From assembly GCA_944331945.1 (NCBI GenBank), contig CALVJC010000011.1, positions 1-16,450 on the forward strand: a DNA stretch of 16,450 nucleotides, read 5' to 3'. A program made the translations under genes and the position numbers. The notes below the pieces were generated by a model. It was given only the letters and a program-made list of their open reading frames with translations. It was not told the DNA's origin and searched no databases. The DNA is from an uncultured Bacilli bacterium. GTDB lineage: Bacteria; Bacillota_I; Bacilli_A; RF39; UBA660. Below, piece by piece: positions 7,368-14,264 of the stretch (position 1 is the stretch's first letter; every line of letters begins with the position of its first letter).

Positions 7368-7788
7368 GTTTTTGAACCTTTCTCATAATTGGGCGAATGA
7401 CTAATTCTTCCATAAAGAAATTCATAATCGAAATTAGAATCGAAAGGAAAAGAGCGGCCCAAAAGTCTTTTAGATTAAAGTGATCTAGTAAAATCCAGTC
7501 GGTTAATTTTAGAATAAAGAGATTGATAAAGGGATAAAATAAGCCTAGTGTTAATCCTGTAATGGGAATGGTAAGACTTACTAAAATAGGTTTTATTGTC
7601 TTATTTAATAAATAAATGATAAAGGTAGCGAGAGTGTAATAAAAAAGAGGATGTTCTTGATCAATTTGAAAGGATTTAAATAATTTTGACGCTAGAAAAA
7701 ATACTAGAACGTAGCCAAAAAAGTATAAAATCCATTCTAGAATACGGTTAAAGTGTACCTTTTCTTTTTCACCAACAACAAGCCTCAT
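7360..7788 (-). CDS. Small membrane protein of the YvlD / phage holin family 4-like superfamily
   Basis: This 142-residue protein has four hydrophobic segments (about residues 15-34, 48-63, 68-100 and 108-127) and a basic C-terminal tail. The segment VSLTIPITGLTLGLFYPFIN matches the characteristic region of the YvlD (DUF360) family. Position supports the call: in B. subtilis yvlD lies between uvrA and hprK-lgt, and here it lies between uvrA and lgt. Its biochemical role is not established; in B. subtilis the yvl genes have been linked to envelope stress. A good ribosome binding site (AGGAGG) precedes the ATG, 9 bases after the uvrA stop. Confidence 0.8.
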   Translation of the reverse strand: MRLVVGEKEKVHFNRILEWILYFFGYVLVFFLASKLFKSFQIDQEHPLFYYTLATFIIYLLNKTIKPILVSLTIPITGLTLGLFYPFINLFILKLTDWILLDHFNLKDFWAALFLSILISIMNFFMEELVIRPIMRKVQKHG

Positions 7789-7797
7789 AGTTTCCTC

Positions 7798-10605
7798 CTA
7801 TAGTACCTTCTTTAAGAATTGACCTGTATAAGAATCTTTGACTAAGCTGATTTCTTCTGGGGTTCCGGTTGCAACGATCTCACCGCCACCGTCACCGCCT
7901 TCTCTTCCTAGGTCAATGATATGATCCGCACATTTTATGACATCTAAATTATGTTCAATTACAATTACGGTATCTTTATTATCTACTATTTTTTGTAAAA
8001 TTGCAAGAAGCCGTTTGATATCATCTGTATGAAGACCCGTTGTTGGTTCATCTAATACAAATAAGGTTTTGCCCGTCGCTTTCTTTTGCAATTCCTTGGC
8101 TAGTTTTACGCGTTCTGCTTCTCCTCCAGATAAAGTTGGCGCACTTTGACCTAGTTTTATGTATCCTAAACCAACATCCTCTAACACTTGTAATTTATTT
8201 TTAATTTTCGGATGATTTTCAAAGAATTTTACGGCTTCGCTTACACGCATATCTAAAACATCAGCAATGTTCTTACCTTTATAATATATGTTTAAGGTTT
8301 CACGATTATATCTGGTTCCATGACAGACTTCACATGGCACATAGACATCTGGTAAGAAGTGCATTTCAATTTTCTTGACCCCATCTCCACGACAAGCTTC
8401 ACAACGACCGCCTTTGACGTTGAAAGAGAAACGATTCTTTTCATAGCCTAACATTTTTGCTTCTTTGGTATTGGTAAATAATTCTCTGATATCATCAAAG
8501 ACGCCAGTATAAGTTGCTGGATTACTACGAGGAGTTCGTCCAATTGGGTTTTGAGAAATGTCTACTAATTTATCAATGTTTTCAAAGCCTAGTATTTTTT
8601 TATGCTTTCCTGGTTTGTTTTTACTCTTGTAAAGATAATTGGCAGCACTCTTGACAAGAATTTCGGTAATCAAACTACTCTTTCCAGAGCCACTTACTCC
8701 GGTGACACAGGTAAAGGTTCCAAGCGGAATTTTCACATCAATATCTTTTAGATTGTTTTCACAAGCTCCTTTGATAGTAATAAATTTTCCATTTCCTTTT
8801 CTTCTCTTTTTTGGAACTTCAATACATTCTTTTCCACTTAAATAGCGTCCAGTGATGCTTTTTTCATTTTTCATTACTTCTTCTGGAGTACCAGCTGCTA
8901 CAATTTCACCACCTTGATCCCCTGCTTTTGGTCCAACATCAACGAGGTAATCTGCAGCGAGCATGGTATCGGTATCATGTTCTACCACAATGAGAGTGTT
9001 TCCTAAATCTCGCATTTCTAAAAGGGACTGAATGAGTCGGTCGTTATCTCTTTGATGTAGTCCGATACTAGGTTCATCTAACACATATAAAACGCCGGTT
9101 AAACGAGATCCTATCTGGGTCGCCAAACGAATCCGTTGGGCTTCTCCGCCAGATAAGGTACCAGCACTTCGCGCTAGGGTTAAGTATTCTAAACCTACAT
9201 TTTTTAGAAAAGCTAAACGGGACTTTATTTCTTTTAATAAAAGGTCAGCAATTTGTGTTTGTTCTTCGGTTAATTTTAGATGATCAAAGAAAGGAATTAA
9301 GTCTTTAATGCTCATGCAGGTAACTTCATAAATGTTTTTTCCACCCACTAAAACAGATAAGACATTGTCTTGTAATCTTGCTCCTTTACAAGTTTCACAG
9401 GTATGTTCTACCATAAATTTTTCAAGCCATTCTCGAATCCAAGCACTGCTTGTTTCCATATATCTTCTCTCTAGATTGGTAATAATACCTTCATAATATT
9501 CGGTTTGATTAAAGACATTTCCACCTTTTGATTTGTAAGAGAAATGAATGGGTTCATCGCTTCCATAAAGAATCCAATTTTTTTCTTGTTCGGTTAATTT
9601 TTTAAATGGCTTTTTCATGCTTATTTTGTAATGCTTGCAAAGGCATTCTAGCTTTTTATAGTAAATGCCTTCTTGATCATCGCTAAGCGTTACAATGCAG
9701 TTTTCAGAAAGACTTAAATCTTGATTGGGAATCACTAGATCCGGATCCATTTGGAGTTTTACACCTAATCCTTTACAATCAGGACAGGCACCATAAGGGG
9801 CATTAAAGCTGAAGATTCGAGGTTCTAGTTCTGGAAGAGAAAAGTCACAATAAGGACAGGCAAAAGCTTCGGAAAAGACAACTTCTTTTTCTCCGACAAA
9901 ATCTACTACTACCTTTCCATGACTTAATTTGGTCGCATTTTCTAAGCTTTCGGTTAAACGAGAACGACTGTCTTCTTTTAAAACGATACGATCAATGACG
10001 ACTTCGATGTTTGACTTTTTATTTTTTTCTAAATCAATTTTATCGCTTAAATCATGCATTTCTCCATTAATACGAACTCGAACATAGCCTTCTTTTTGTA
10101 AGTTTTCTAAGAGTTCTTTATGCGTTCCTTTTTCTCCATAAGCGACAGGGGAAAGAATAATTAATTTCGTTCCAATTGGATATTCTAATATTTTATTCGC
10201 CATTTCTTCAATGCTTTGACTTGTGATCGGAATATGGTGCGTAGGACAGTAAGGCGTTCCAATTCGAGCGAAAAGGAGCCTTAAATAGTCATAGATTTCG
10301 GTTACGGTTCCTACGGTACTTCGAGGATTTTTGCTCGTTGTTTTTTGATCGATACTAATGGCAGGGCTTAATCCTTCAATAGAGTCTACATCTGGCTTTT
10401 CCGTACCACCTAAAAATTGTCTGGCATAAGCGGATAAGCTTTCAACATATCTTCTTTGTCCTTCCGCATAAATCGTATCAAAAGCTAAACTACTTTTTCC
10501 ACTACCTGATAAACCGGTCATGACGATTAATTTATTTTTGGGAAGCTCTATGTTAACATTTTTTAAGTTATTTTCTCTTGCTCCCTTTACAATGATTTTA
10601 TCCAT
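7798..10605 (-). CDS. uvrA: Excinuclease ABC subunit UvrA
   Basis: This is a complete UvrA of 935 residues, the damage-recognition ATPase of nucleotide excision repair, acting as a dimer with UvrB. It carries two ABC ATPase modules: Walker A GLSGSGKSSL at 31-40 with signature LSGGEAQRI at 484-492, and Walker A GVSGSGKSSL at 636-645 with signature LSGGEAERV at 825-833. Zinc-binding cysteine pairs are at 250/253 with 274/277, and at 735/738 with 758/761; further CxxC motifs are at about 403/406 and at 321/323. All key residues are present. It is the first gene of the seven-gene operon. uvrB, the usual neighbour, is not beside it. No DinR/LexA box of the GAAC-N4-GTTC type is seen upstream. Confidence 0.98.
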   Translation of the reverse strand: MDKIIVKGARENNLKNVNIELPKNKLIVMTGLSGSGKSSLAFDTIYAEGQRRYVESLSAYARQFLGGTEKPDVDSIEGLSPAISIDQKTTSKNPRSTVGTVTEIYDYLRLLFARIGTPYCPTHHIPITSQSIEEMANKILEYPIGTKLIILSPVAYGEKGTHKELLENLQKEGYVRVRINGEMHDLSDKIDLEKNKKSNIEVVIDRIVLKEDSRSRLTESLENATKLSHGKVVVDFVGEKEVVFSEAFACPYCDFSLPELEPRIFSFNAPYGACPDCKGLGVKLQMDPDLVIPNQDLSLSENCIVTLSDDQEGIYYKKLECLCKHYKISMKKPFKKLTEQEKNWILYGSDEPIHFSYKSKGGNVFNQTEYYEGIITNLERRYMETSSAWIREWLEKFMVEHTCETCKGARLQDNVLSVLVGGKNIYEVTCMSIKDLIPFFDHLKLTEEQTQIADLLLKEIKSRLAFLKNVGLEYLTLARSAGTLSGGEAQRIRLATQIGSRLTGVLYVLDEPSIGLHQRDNDRLIQSLLEMRDLGNTLIVVEHDTDTMLAADYLVDVGPKAGDQGGEIVAAGTPEEVMKNEKSITGRYLSGKECIEVPKKRRKGNGKFITIKGACENNLKDIDVKIPLGTFTCVTGVSGSGKSSLITEILVKSAANYLYKSKNKPGKHKKILGFENIDKLVDISQNPIGRTPRSNPATYTGVFDDIRELFTNTKEAKMLGYEKNRFSFNVKGGRCEACRGDGVKKIEMHFLPDVYVPCEVCHGTRYNRETLNIYYKGKNIADVLDMRVSEAVKFFENHPKIKNKLQVLEDVGLGYIKLGQSAPTLSGGEAERVKLAKELQKKATGKTLFVLDEPTTGLHTDDIKRLLAILQKIVDNKDTVIVIEHNLDVIKCADHIIDLGREGGDGGGEIVATGTPEEISLVKDSYTGQFLKKVL

Positions 10606-10631
10606 TTTGACACCTTCTTTTTCTGTTCCTT

Positions 10632-10660
10632 ATTATAGCATCTTTTTGCTATGATATCAA
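10632..10660 (-). promoter_or_regulatory. Sigma-A type promoter of the uvrA-nagZ operon
   Basis: TTGATA (10655-10660), a 17-base spacer and TATAAT (10632-10637) are present on the minus strand, with TGC before the -10 giving an extended -10. The hexamers, spacer length and TGC are identical to those of the nucleoside kinase promoter at 1421-1449. It stands about 27 bases before the uvrA ATG and is the only good promoter I saw for the operon. Confidence 0.85.
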
Positions 10661-10671
10661 ACAAATTTACG

Positions 10672-10704
10672 AGAAAAAGAAAAAGAATAAGATTTCTTAT
10701 TCTT
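10672..10704 (-). terminator. Terminator of the tail-anchored protein gene
   Basis: On the minus strand, AAGAATAAG and CTTATTCTT form a perfect 9-base stem (10696-10704 and 10683-10691) with a 4-base loop, followed by a T-rich tract. The stop codon of the gene (10703-10705) overlaps the stem. It separates this gene from the uvrA promoter just downstream. Confidence 0.8.
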
Positions 10705-11362
10705 AGGAGGATAATCCGAGGAGAAAAGCAAAGAGAGGAATTAATAAACTGGCTGCTAAAATTAAAAATGGTAATAGAAACCGCGTGGTAAAAGCAGCCA
10801 TATTGCTACTTTGATTCGCATTTTCCAACTCGGCATAAGCTTTTCCCGCAGCGGTCGCTTTGGTCTTTTGCCCGCCTTTCTTTTGCCCTTGATCGGAAGA
10901 TAGACTGTCATTTAGTTTTTTTATTTGTTGTTGATTTTTGGCATCTTTAAAGTCACTATAATATATATAATTTTTTCTGGTTAAAACACTTTGGTAATAG
11001 GTAATATCTTCTTCCGGAAGAAACATTTTAAATTGTTGAAAGTTTTCTTTTAAAAATTGAGGGGTTAAGTAAGGTAGTGTTTCTGAGTATATGCCTACTG
11101 CTAAAAAGGAAAGATTATAAATATTTTGGTCAATCTCTTGTTCTTTTTGATTGTCAAAGGTTGTTTGTTGTTTATATTCTACGAAAGAAATTTGATTTCC
11201 TTGATGAGAAAAAGTAATTTCATCTGGATTAAAATTGGTAATATAATAATTATGATCATGTAATTGTTTCATGGTTTTATCCATGAGATAGAAAATTCTT
11301 TGATAATCTTCTTGACTATGGTAATGACTTGCCCAGTCTGTTAATCTTTCTTCTACTTTCAT
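10703..11362 (-). CDS. Tail-anchored protein of unknown function
   Basis: I do not recognise this 219-residue protein. The first 140 residues are soluble and rich in aromatic and charged residues. A low-complexity Gly/Lys/Gln/Ala linker follows (about 158-190, including GQKKGGQKTKATAAGKAYAE), then one C-terminal hydrophobic helix (about 194-216) ending three residues before the stop. That order predicts a tail-anchored inner-membrane protein with its soluble part in the cytoplasm. The stretch LHDHNYYITNFNPDEITF with QISFVEYK (residues 34-64) recalls the catalytic-loop region of protein kinases with the key residues lost, as in membrane pseudokinases; this is a weak inference. It is a single-gene unit with its own promoter and terminator. 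AGGGTGAG lies close to the chosen ATG. Confidence 0.8.
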   Translation of the reverse strand: MKVEERLTDWASHYHSQEDYQRIFYLMDKTMKQLHDHNYYITNFNPDEITFSHQGNQISFVEYKQQTTFDNQKEQEIDQNIYNLSFLAVGIYSETLPYLTPQFLKENFQQFKMFLPEEDITYYQSVLTRKNYIYYSDFKDAKNQQQIKKLNDSLSSDQGQKKGGQKTKATAAGKAYAELENANQSSNMAAFTTRFLLPFLILAASLLIPLFAFLLGLSS

Positions 11363-11379
11363 ATACTCACCCTATTATC

Positions 11380-11408
11380 ATTTTAGCTTACTTTTTTCTT
11401 TATTTCAA
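11380..11408 (-). promoter_or_regulatory. Promoter of the tail-anchored protein gene
   Basis: TTGAAA (11403-11408), a 17-base spacer and TAAAAT (11380-11385) lie on the minus strand before the ATG at 11362. The implied leader is very short, about 11 bases, and still includes AGGGTGAG. Confidence 0.6.
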
Positions 11409-11456
11409 TCTTCTTTCAAGATATTTTTTAAAGAGGATTTATGGTTTGGAGGCAAG

Positions 11457-11489
11457 AAAAAAACGAAGACAGTCATTGCCTTTCGTTTT
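11457..11489 (-). terminator. Terminator of the phosphoesterase gene
   Basis: On the minus strand AAAACGAA (11482-11489) pairs with TTCGTTTT (11460-11467). A further short GGCA/TGTC helix above a one-base bulge extends the stem, and a run of seven T (11457-11463) overlaps the end of the stem. It begins 17 bases after the stop codon. Confidence 0.82.
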
Positions 11490-11505
11490 CGATATTTCTT
11501 TTTCT

Positions 11506-12444
11506 TTATTTTGTATAGACTTTTTCACTTACTCTTTCAGGAGGTAAGTAGTCCATATCATTGGTGAGGGTTACAATATCAAGGTCTTGATAGCAAAGGC
11601 TATTAAGGGGTTGTAATACTTTTGGAGCACAATCTTGGATTTTGGTAATACCCCCATTTACTAATAGTTGACTTCTCGTGGGAAGCATTTGTAAACCTCT
11701 GGCATAGCTTGGAAATAACTGTTTTTTGGGACTGATTAGTCCTTTATCTCCTTGGTACATGTCATCTAAAACGGCAGGAATACAACCGTTATGATAGTGA
11801 CCACTTACTAATAAGTCATATTCTTTTAATAGGTTTATATTGTCTGTACTTCTAGCATATTCTGGAGAGTGTAATAAACCAATTTTTGGTACGTTATAAG
11901 GTAAATTTTCTAATAATTCTTTTCTCTTACTTAAATCTTGATAGAATGCATTTAAATCTTCTTTATGTTCTTTTACAAGATTGTAATAGCAATCCATTTT
12001 TTGTTTATAACCCATAATAAAGATTTTTCCATCGAAGTAAGTAGAATCGACTAACAAATGGAAGTTATTAATCGAAGATAAATGCTCCCAAAAGTCTTTA
12101 TTCTCTTCTTCGACTGGTGGCTCACAAGACTCATTGGCAAAGTCATGGCTACCTAAGATCGCAAAGGTTGGAGCAATTTTACTAGAACCTTCTATTACAC
12201 TGATTAGTTGTTCTTTTTTGTCTTCTTTTTTTAATTCTTGCGGAGTATCAACCAAATCTCCTAAGTAACAAATATAATCTGGTTGTTGTCTTTGTAATTG
12301 GTAATTTAAATATTCTGTTTTCTCTTTATTTACTAATTTACTGATATGTAAGTCTCCTAAAAAAGCTATTTTAATATCTTCTTTCGCATTTCTATTATAC
12401 ATGGTAGTATAATGAATTTTCATATAATCGGATGCTTTTCTCAT
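11506..12444 (-). CDS. Calcineurin-like metallophosphoesterase (YkuE-like), substrate unknown
   Basis: This 312-residue protein shows the motif series of the two-metal calcineurin-like fold: LGDLHI (30-34 region), YLGDLVD (61-66), ILGSHDF (97-102), LLHSPEY (192-197) and SGHYHNG (214-220). The overall order resembles the bacterial YkuE-like phosphoesterases. The third motif is normally GNHD/GNHE, whose Asn binds metal; here it is GSHD. No signal peptide or membrane segment is visible, so it is probably cytoplasmic. ATG 12444 is chosen over the in-frame ATG at 12462, since the latter lies within the AAGGGGGA ribosome binding site that serves the former. The gene stands alone between its own promoter and terminator. 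Substrate, whether nucleotide, phospholipid or protein, cannot be read from sequence. Confidence 0.85.
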   Translation of the reverse strand: MRKASDYMKIHYTTMYNRNAKEDIKIAFLGDLHISKLVNKEKTEYLNYQLQRQQPDYICYLGDLVDTPQELKKEDKKEQLISVIEGSSKIAPTFAILGSHDFANESCEPPVEEENKDFWEHLSSINNFHLLVDSTYFDGKIFIMGYKQKMDCYYNLVKEHKEDLNAFYQDLSKRKELLENLPYNVPKIGLLHSPEYARSTDNINLLKEYDLLVSGHYHNGCIPAVLDDMYQGDKGLISPKKQLFPSYARGLQMLPTRSQLLVNGGITKIQDCAPKVLQPLNSLCYQDLDIVTLTNDMDYLPPERVSEKVYTK

Positions 12445-12472
12445 AATTTTATCCCCCTTCATTTGTGGCTAT

Positions 12473-12501
12473 TTTATAACACACTTTCCTTTATTTTGCA
12501 A
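12473..12501 (-). promoter_or_regulatory. Promoter of the phosphoesterase gene
   Basis: TTGCAA (12496-12501), a 17-base spacer and TATAAA (12473-12478) on the minus strand, with TGT before the -10 (extended -10). It lies in the 93-base gap after the sigma factor gene, so the phosphoesterase is probably transcribed on its own. No convincing terminator is seen after the sigma factor gene, so read-through from that operon is also possible. Confidence 0.75.
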
Positions 12502-12537
12502 GTTTTTTTGTCTTAAACACTGTTTTGAGGGGATATT

Positions 12538-13143
12538 TTAGTTTTTCAAAGCTTCTTTTAATTGACGACGACTTTGCTTTAAGGATTTGGTAACAGTATT
12601 TAAGGTGGTGTTTAAAAGATCAGCAATCTCCTTATATTGGAAGCCATTCATTCTTAATTCTAAGATATGAGAGGCGAAAGGATCCATTTGATAAAGATGT
12701 TGCTTTAAATTTTTTTCTAAGTTGGTTACTTCTAGTAGATAGGCAGGATCTTGCTCTTTTATTTCATAGGTGTGATAAGTGTCTTGGTAATAATCTTCTA
12801 TTTCGTAATCATAGGGACTGTGTTCTAAGAGCAAGCGATTCTTTTTTTGCCTCGTTTTTCGTTTGACTAATTTCAAACTGGTAATAAGACAAACCAAAAA
12901 GTAAGTATAGAAGGTTACATTTTGTCTTTCATCAAAACTTTTCACGGCTTTTAATAAAGCAGTGTCACAAATCGAAAGATAATCTTCGTAACTTACTACC
13001 ATACTTTCCTTTTCTTTATAATATTCTTTACAAAAATAAAGGCAGATGGGGCGATACTTATCTCTTAAAATTCGATAAGCTTCTTCGTCCCCTTTTTCAA
13101 TTAAATAGAGTAATTCATAGTCGTTGTATTTTTCTTGTTTCAT
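12538..13143 (-). CDS. SigH-like RNA polymerase sigma factor (sigma-70 family)
   Basis: This 201-residue protein has a region 2-like domain (about residues 18-100, including SYEDYLSICDTALLKAVKSF and the TFYTYFLVCLITSLK segment) and a region 4 helix-turn-helix (about 145-198, with YKEIADLLNTTLNTVTKSLK). An acidic, tyrosine-rich linker (107-130) joins them. This is the two-domain plan of SigH/Spo0H and ECF-like factors. Gene order supports a sigH origin: in B. subtilis sigH follows cysS-mrnC-rlmB-yacP. Sequence similarity looks low, however, and yacP before it and rpmG-secE-nusG after it are missing, so I leave the symbol empty. It starts 5 bases after rlmB, with AGGA at the junction. Which promoters it recognises cannot be read here. 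Confidence 0.8.
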   Translation of the reverse strand: MKQEKYNDYELLYLIEKGDEEAYRILRDKYRPICLYFCKEYYKEKESMVVSYEDYLSICDTALLKAVKSFDERQNVTFYTYFLVCLITSLKLVKRKTRQKKNRLLLEHSPYDYEIEDYYQDTYHTYEIKEQDPAYLLEVTNLEKNLKQHLYQMDPFASHILELRMNGFQYKEIADLLNTTLNTVTKSLKQSRRQLKEALKN

Positions 13144-13148
13144 AAGTC

Positions 13149-13853
13149 CTACTTTCTATTTCGGACTACCTCATAGATCATAATACCACTCGCTACGGAA
13201 GCATTTAGACTATCAATTCCATTTTGCATTGGAATCGTAGCCATAAAATCACACGATTCTTTTACTAAACGACTCATTCCTTTTCCTTCATTCCCAATGA
13301 TTAAAGCTATTTTTCCGCGATAATCGATGGTCCGATAATCTTCTCCGGTGAGGTCTGTTCCTACAAACCAAAAGCCGTCTTGTTTTAATTCGTCTATGGT
13401 CTGTTTTAGATTTACGACCTCGACGATATCAATGTCATATAAGGTACCAGCACTTGATTTGACTACGGCTGGAGTAATACCTACTTGTCGATTGTGGGGC
13501 AATAAAATTGCATCGACACCAGCTGCGACACAAGTACGAATGATCGCTCCTAAATTATGGGGATCTTCTAAATGGTCTAAAAGAACCAAAAAAGAAGGAT
13601 TTTTCTTTTTCACTTCCGATAAATGACTATATTGGTAGTCCTCCATGTCTAGAATTATACCTTGATGTACTCCATCTGACAAATGGTCCATTTTCTTTTT
13701 TTCGGCAATTTCTACCCTGAATTTTGCATTTTCCCCTAGGGAATTTTCAATTTTCCCCGAAAAATTGTCCTGAATATAGATTTTTCGTACTTTTTTCAAA
13801 AGTTTTTCATTTTTTAAAATTGCTTCTGCAACATTTTTACCATATACTAACAT
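13149..13853 (-). CDS. rlmB: 23S rRNA (guanosine-2'-O-)-methyltransferase RlmB, TrmH/SpoU family
   Basis: This 234-residue SPOUT enzyme should methylate the ribose of a 23S rRNA guanosine (G2251 in E. coli) using S-adenosylmethionine. An N-terminal substrate-binding domain (about 1-78, starting MLVYGKNVAEAIL) precedes the knotted catalytic domain. All three family motifs are present: LDHLEDPHNLGAIIRT (92-107), IGNEGKGMSRLV (186-197), and IPMQNGIDSLNASVA (207-221). It starts 2 bases after the mrnC stop, with GTGAGGAA inside the end of mrnC. The cysS-mrnC-rlmB order is conserved in Bacillota, which supports RlmB rather than another TrmH paralogue. Confidence 0.93.
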   Translation of the reverse strand: MLVYGKNVAEAILKNEKLLKKVRKIYIQDNFSGKIENSLGENAKFRVEIAEKKKMDHLSDGVHQGIILDMEDYQYSHLSEVKKKNPSFLVLLDHLEDPHNLGAIIRTCVAAGVDAILLPHNRQVGITPAVVKSSAGTLYDIDIVEVVNLKQTIDELKQDGFWFVGTDLTGEDYRTIDYRGKIALIIGNEGKGMSRLVKESCDFMATIPMQNGIDSLNASVASGIMIYEVVRNRK

Positions 13854-13855
13854 AA

Positions 13856-14230
13856 TTATTTCCTCACTATATAATTAATAATTTCTTCCATCCGATCAGT
13901 TTTTCCTTCCAATTTTAAAGAACCAATTAAGGCTTCTAGAGCGGTTGCTTTTTTATATTCGATGATACTACATCCTTTCGGACTTTGATGACTTTTGGTG
14001 TTTCTGGCCCTTTTCACCATGTCCATTTCTTCTTCTGTTAATAAATCATCTCGAATCATCTGATCAAGAAAAGCAGCTTGTGCCTTGGCACTTACATAAT
14101 GAATAGCTTCTTTTTGTAACTCGTTGACTTTGCTAAACCCCTCTTCTATTAAATATATTCTGATATATTCTTCATAAATGGCATCCCCTAAGTATGCTAG
14201 TACTAAGGGATTGATACATCTGATATCCAT
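13856..14230 (-). CDS. mrnC: Mini-ribonuclease III (MrnC)
   Basis: This 124-residue protein is a bare RNase III catalytic domain without a double-stranded RNA binding domain. It carries the LAYLGDAIYEEYIR signature (11-24) with Asp16 and Glu20, and ALEALIGSLKLEG (97-109) with the second acidic patch. MrnC in B. subtilis matures the ends of 23S rRNA. Length and gene order (cysS-mrnC-rlmB) match the family well. A strong TAGGAGG precedes the ATG. In contrast to B. subtilis, a zinc peptidase gene separates it from cysS, and a weak terminator-like hairpin lies in the 32-base gap before it. Confidence 0.93.
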   Translation of the reverse strand: MDIRCINPLVLAYLGDAIYEEYIRIYLIEEGFSKVNELQKEAIHYVSAKAQAAFLDQMIRDDLLTEEEMDMVKRARNTKSHQSPKGCSIIEYKKATALEALIGSLKLEGKTDRMEEIINYIVRK

Positions 14231-14240
14231 AAAGCCTCCT

Positions 14241-14264
14241 AAAAGAAAAAAGACTCCTCAGTCT
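14241..14264 (-). terminator. Weak terminator or attenuator between the zinc peptidase gene and mrnC
   Basis: On the minus strand AGACT (14260-14264) and AGTCT (14251-14255) form a 5-base stem with a GAGG loop, followed by a T-rich run TTTTTCTTTT (14241-14250). The stem begins at the stop codon of the upstream gene. Such a short stem would probably terminate only partly, lowering mrnC-rlmB-sigma expression relative to cysS. Confidence 0.5.

Noticed and set aside
11329..11547. Plus-strand open frame of 72 codons spanning the gap between the tail-anchored gene and the phosphoesterase
   Set aside because: It covers a promoter and a terminator of the minus-strand genes, is low in complexity and lacks a ribosome binding site.
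12513..12528. Short palindrome around AAACACTGTTT upstream of the phosphoesterase promoter
   Set aside because: Only five base pairs with a one-base centre in very A/T-rich sequence; too short to call an operator or a terminator of the sigma factor gene.
13348..13626. Plus-strand open frame of 92 codons opposite rlmB
   Set aside because: It is antisense to all conserved motifs of rlmB and has no recognisable domain.
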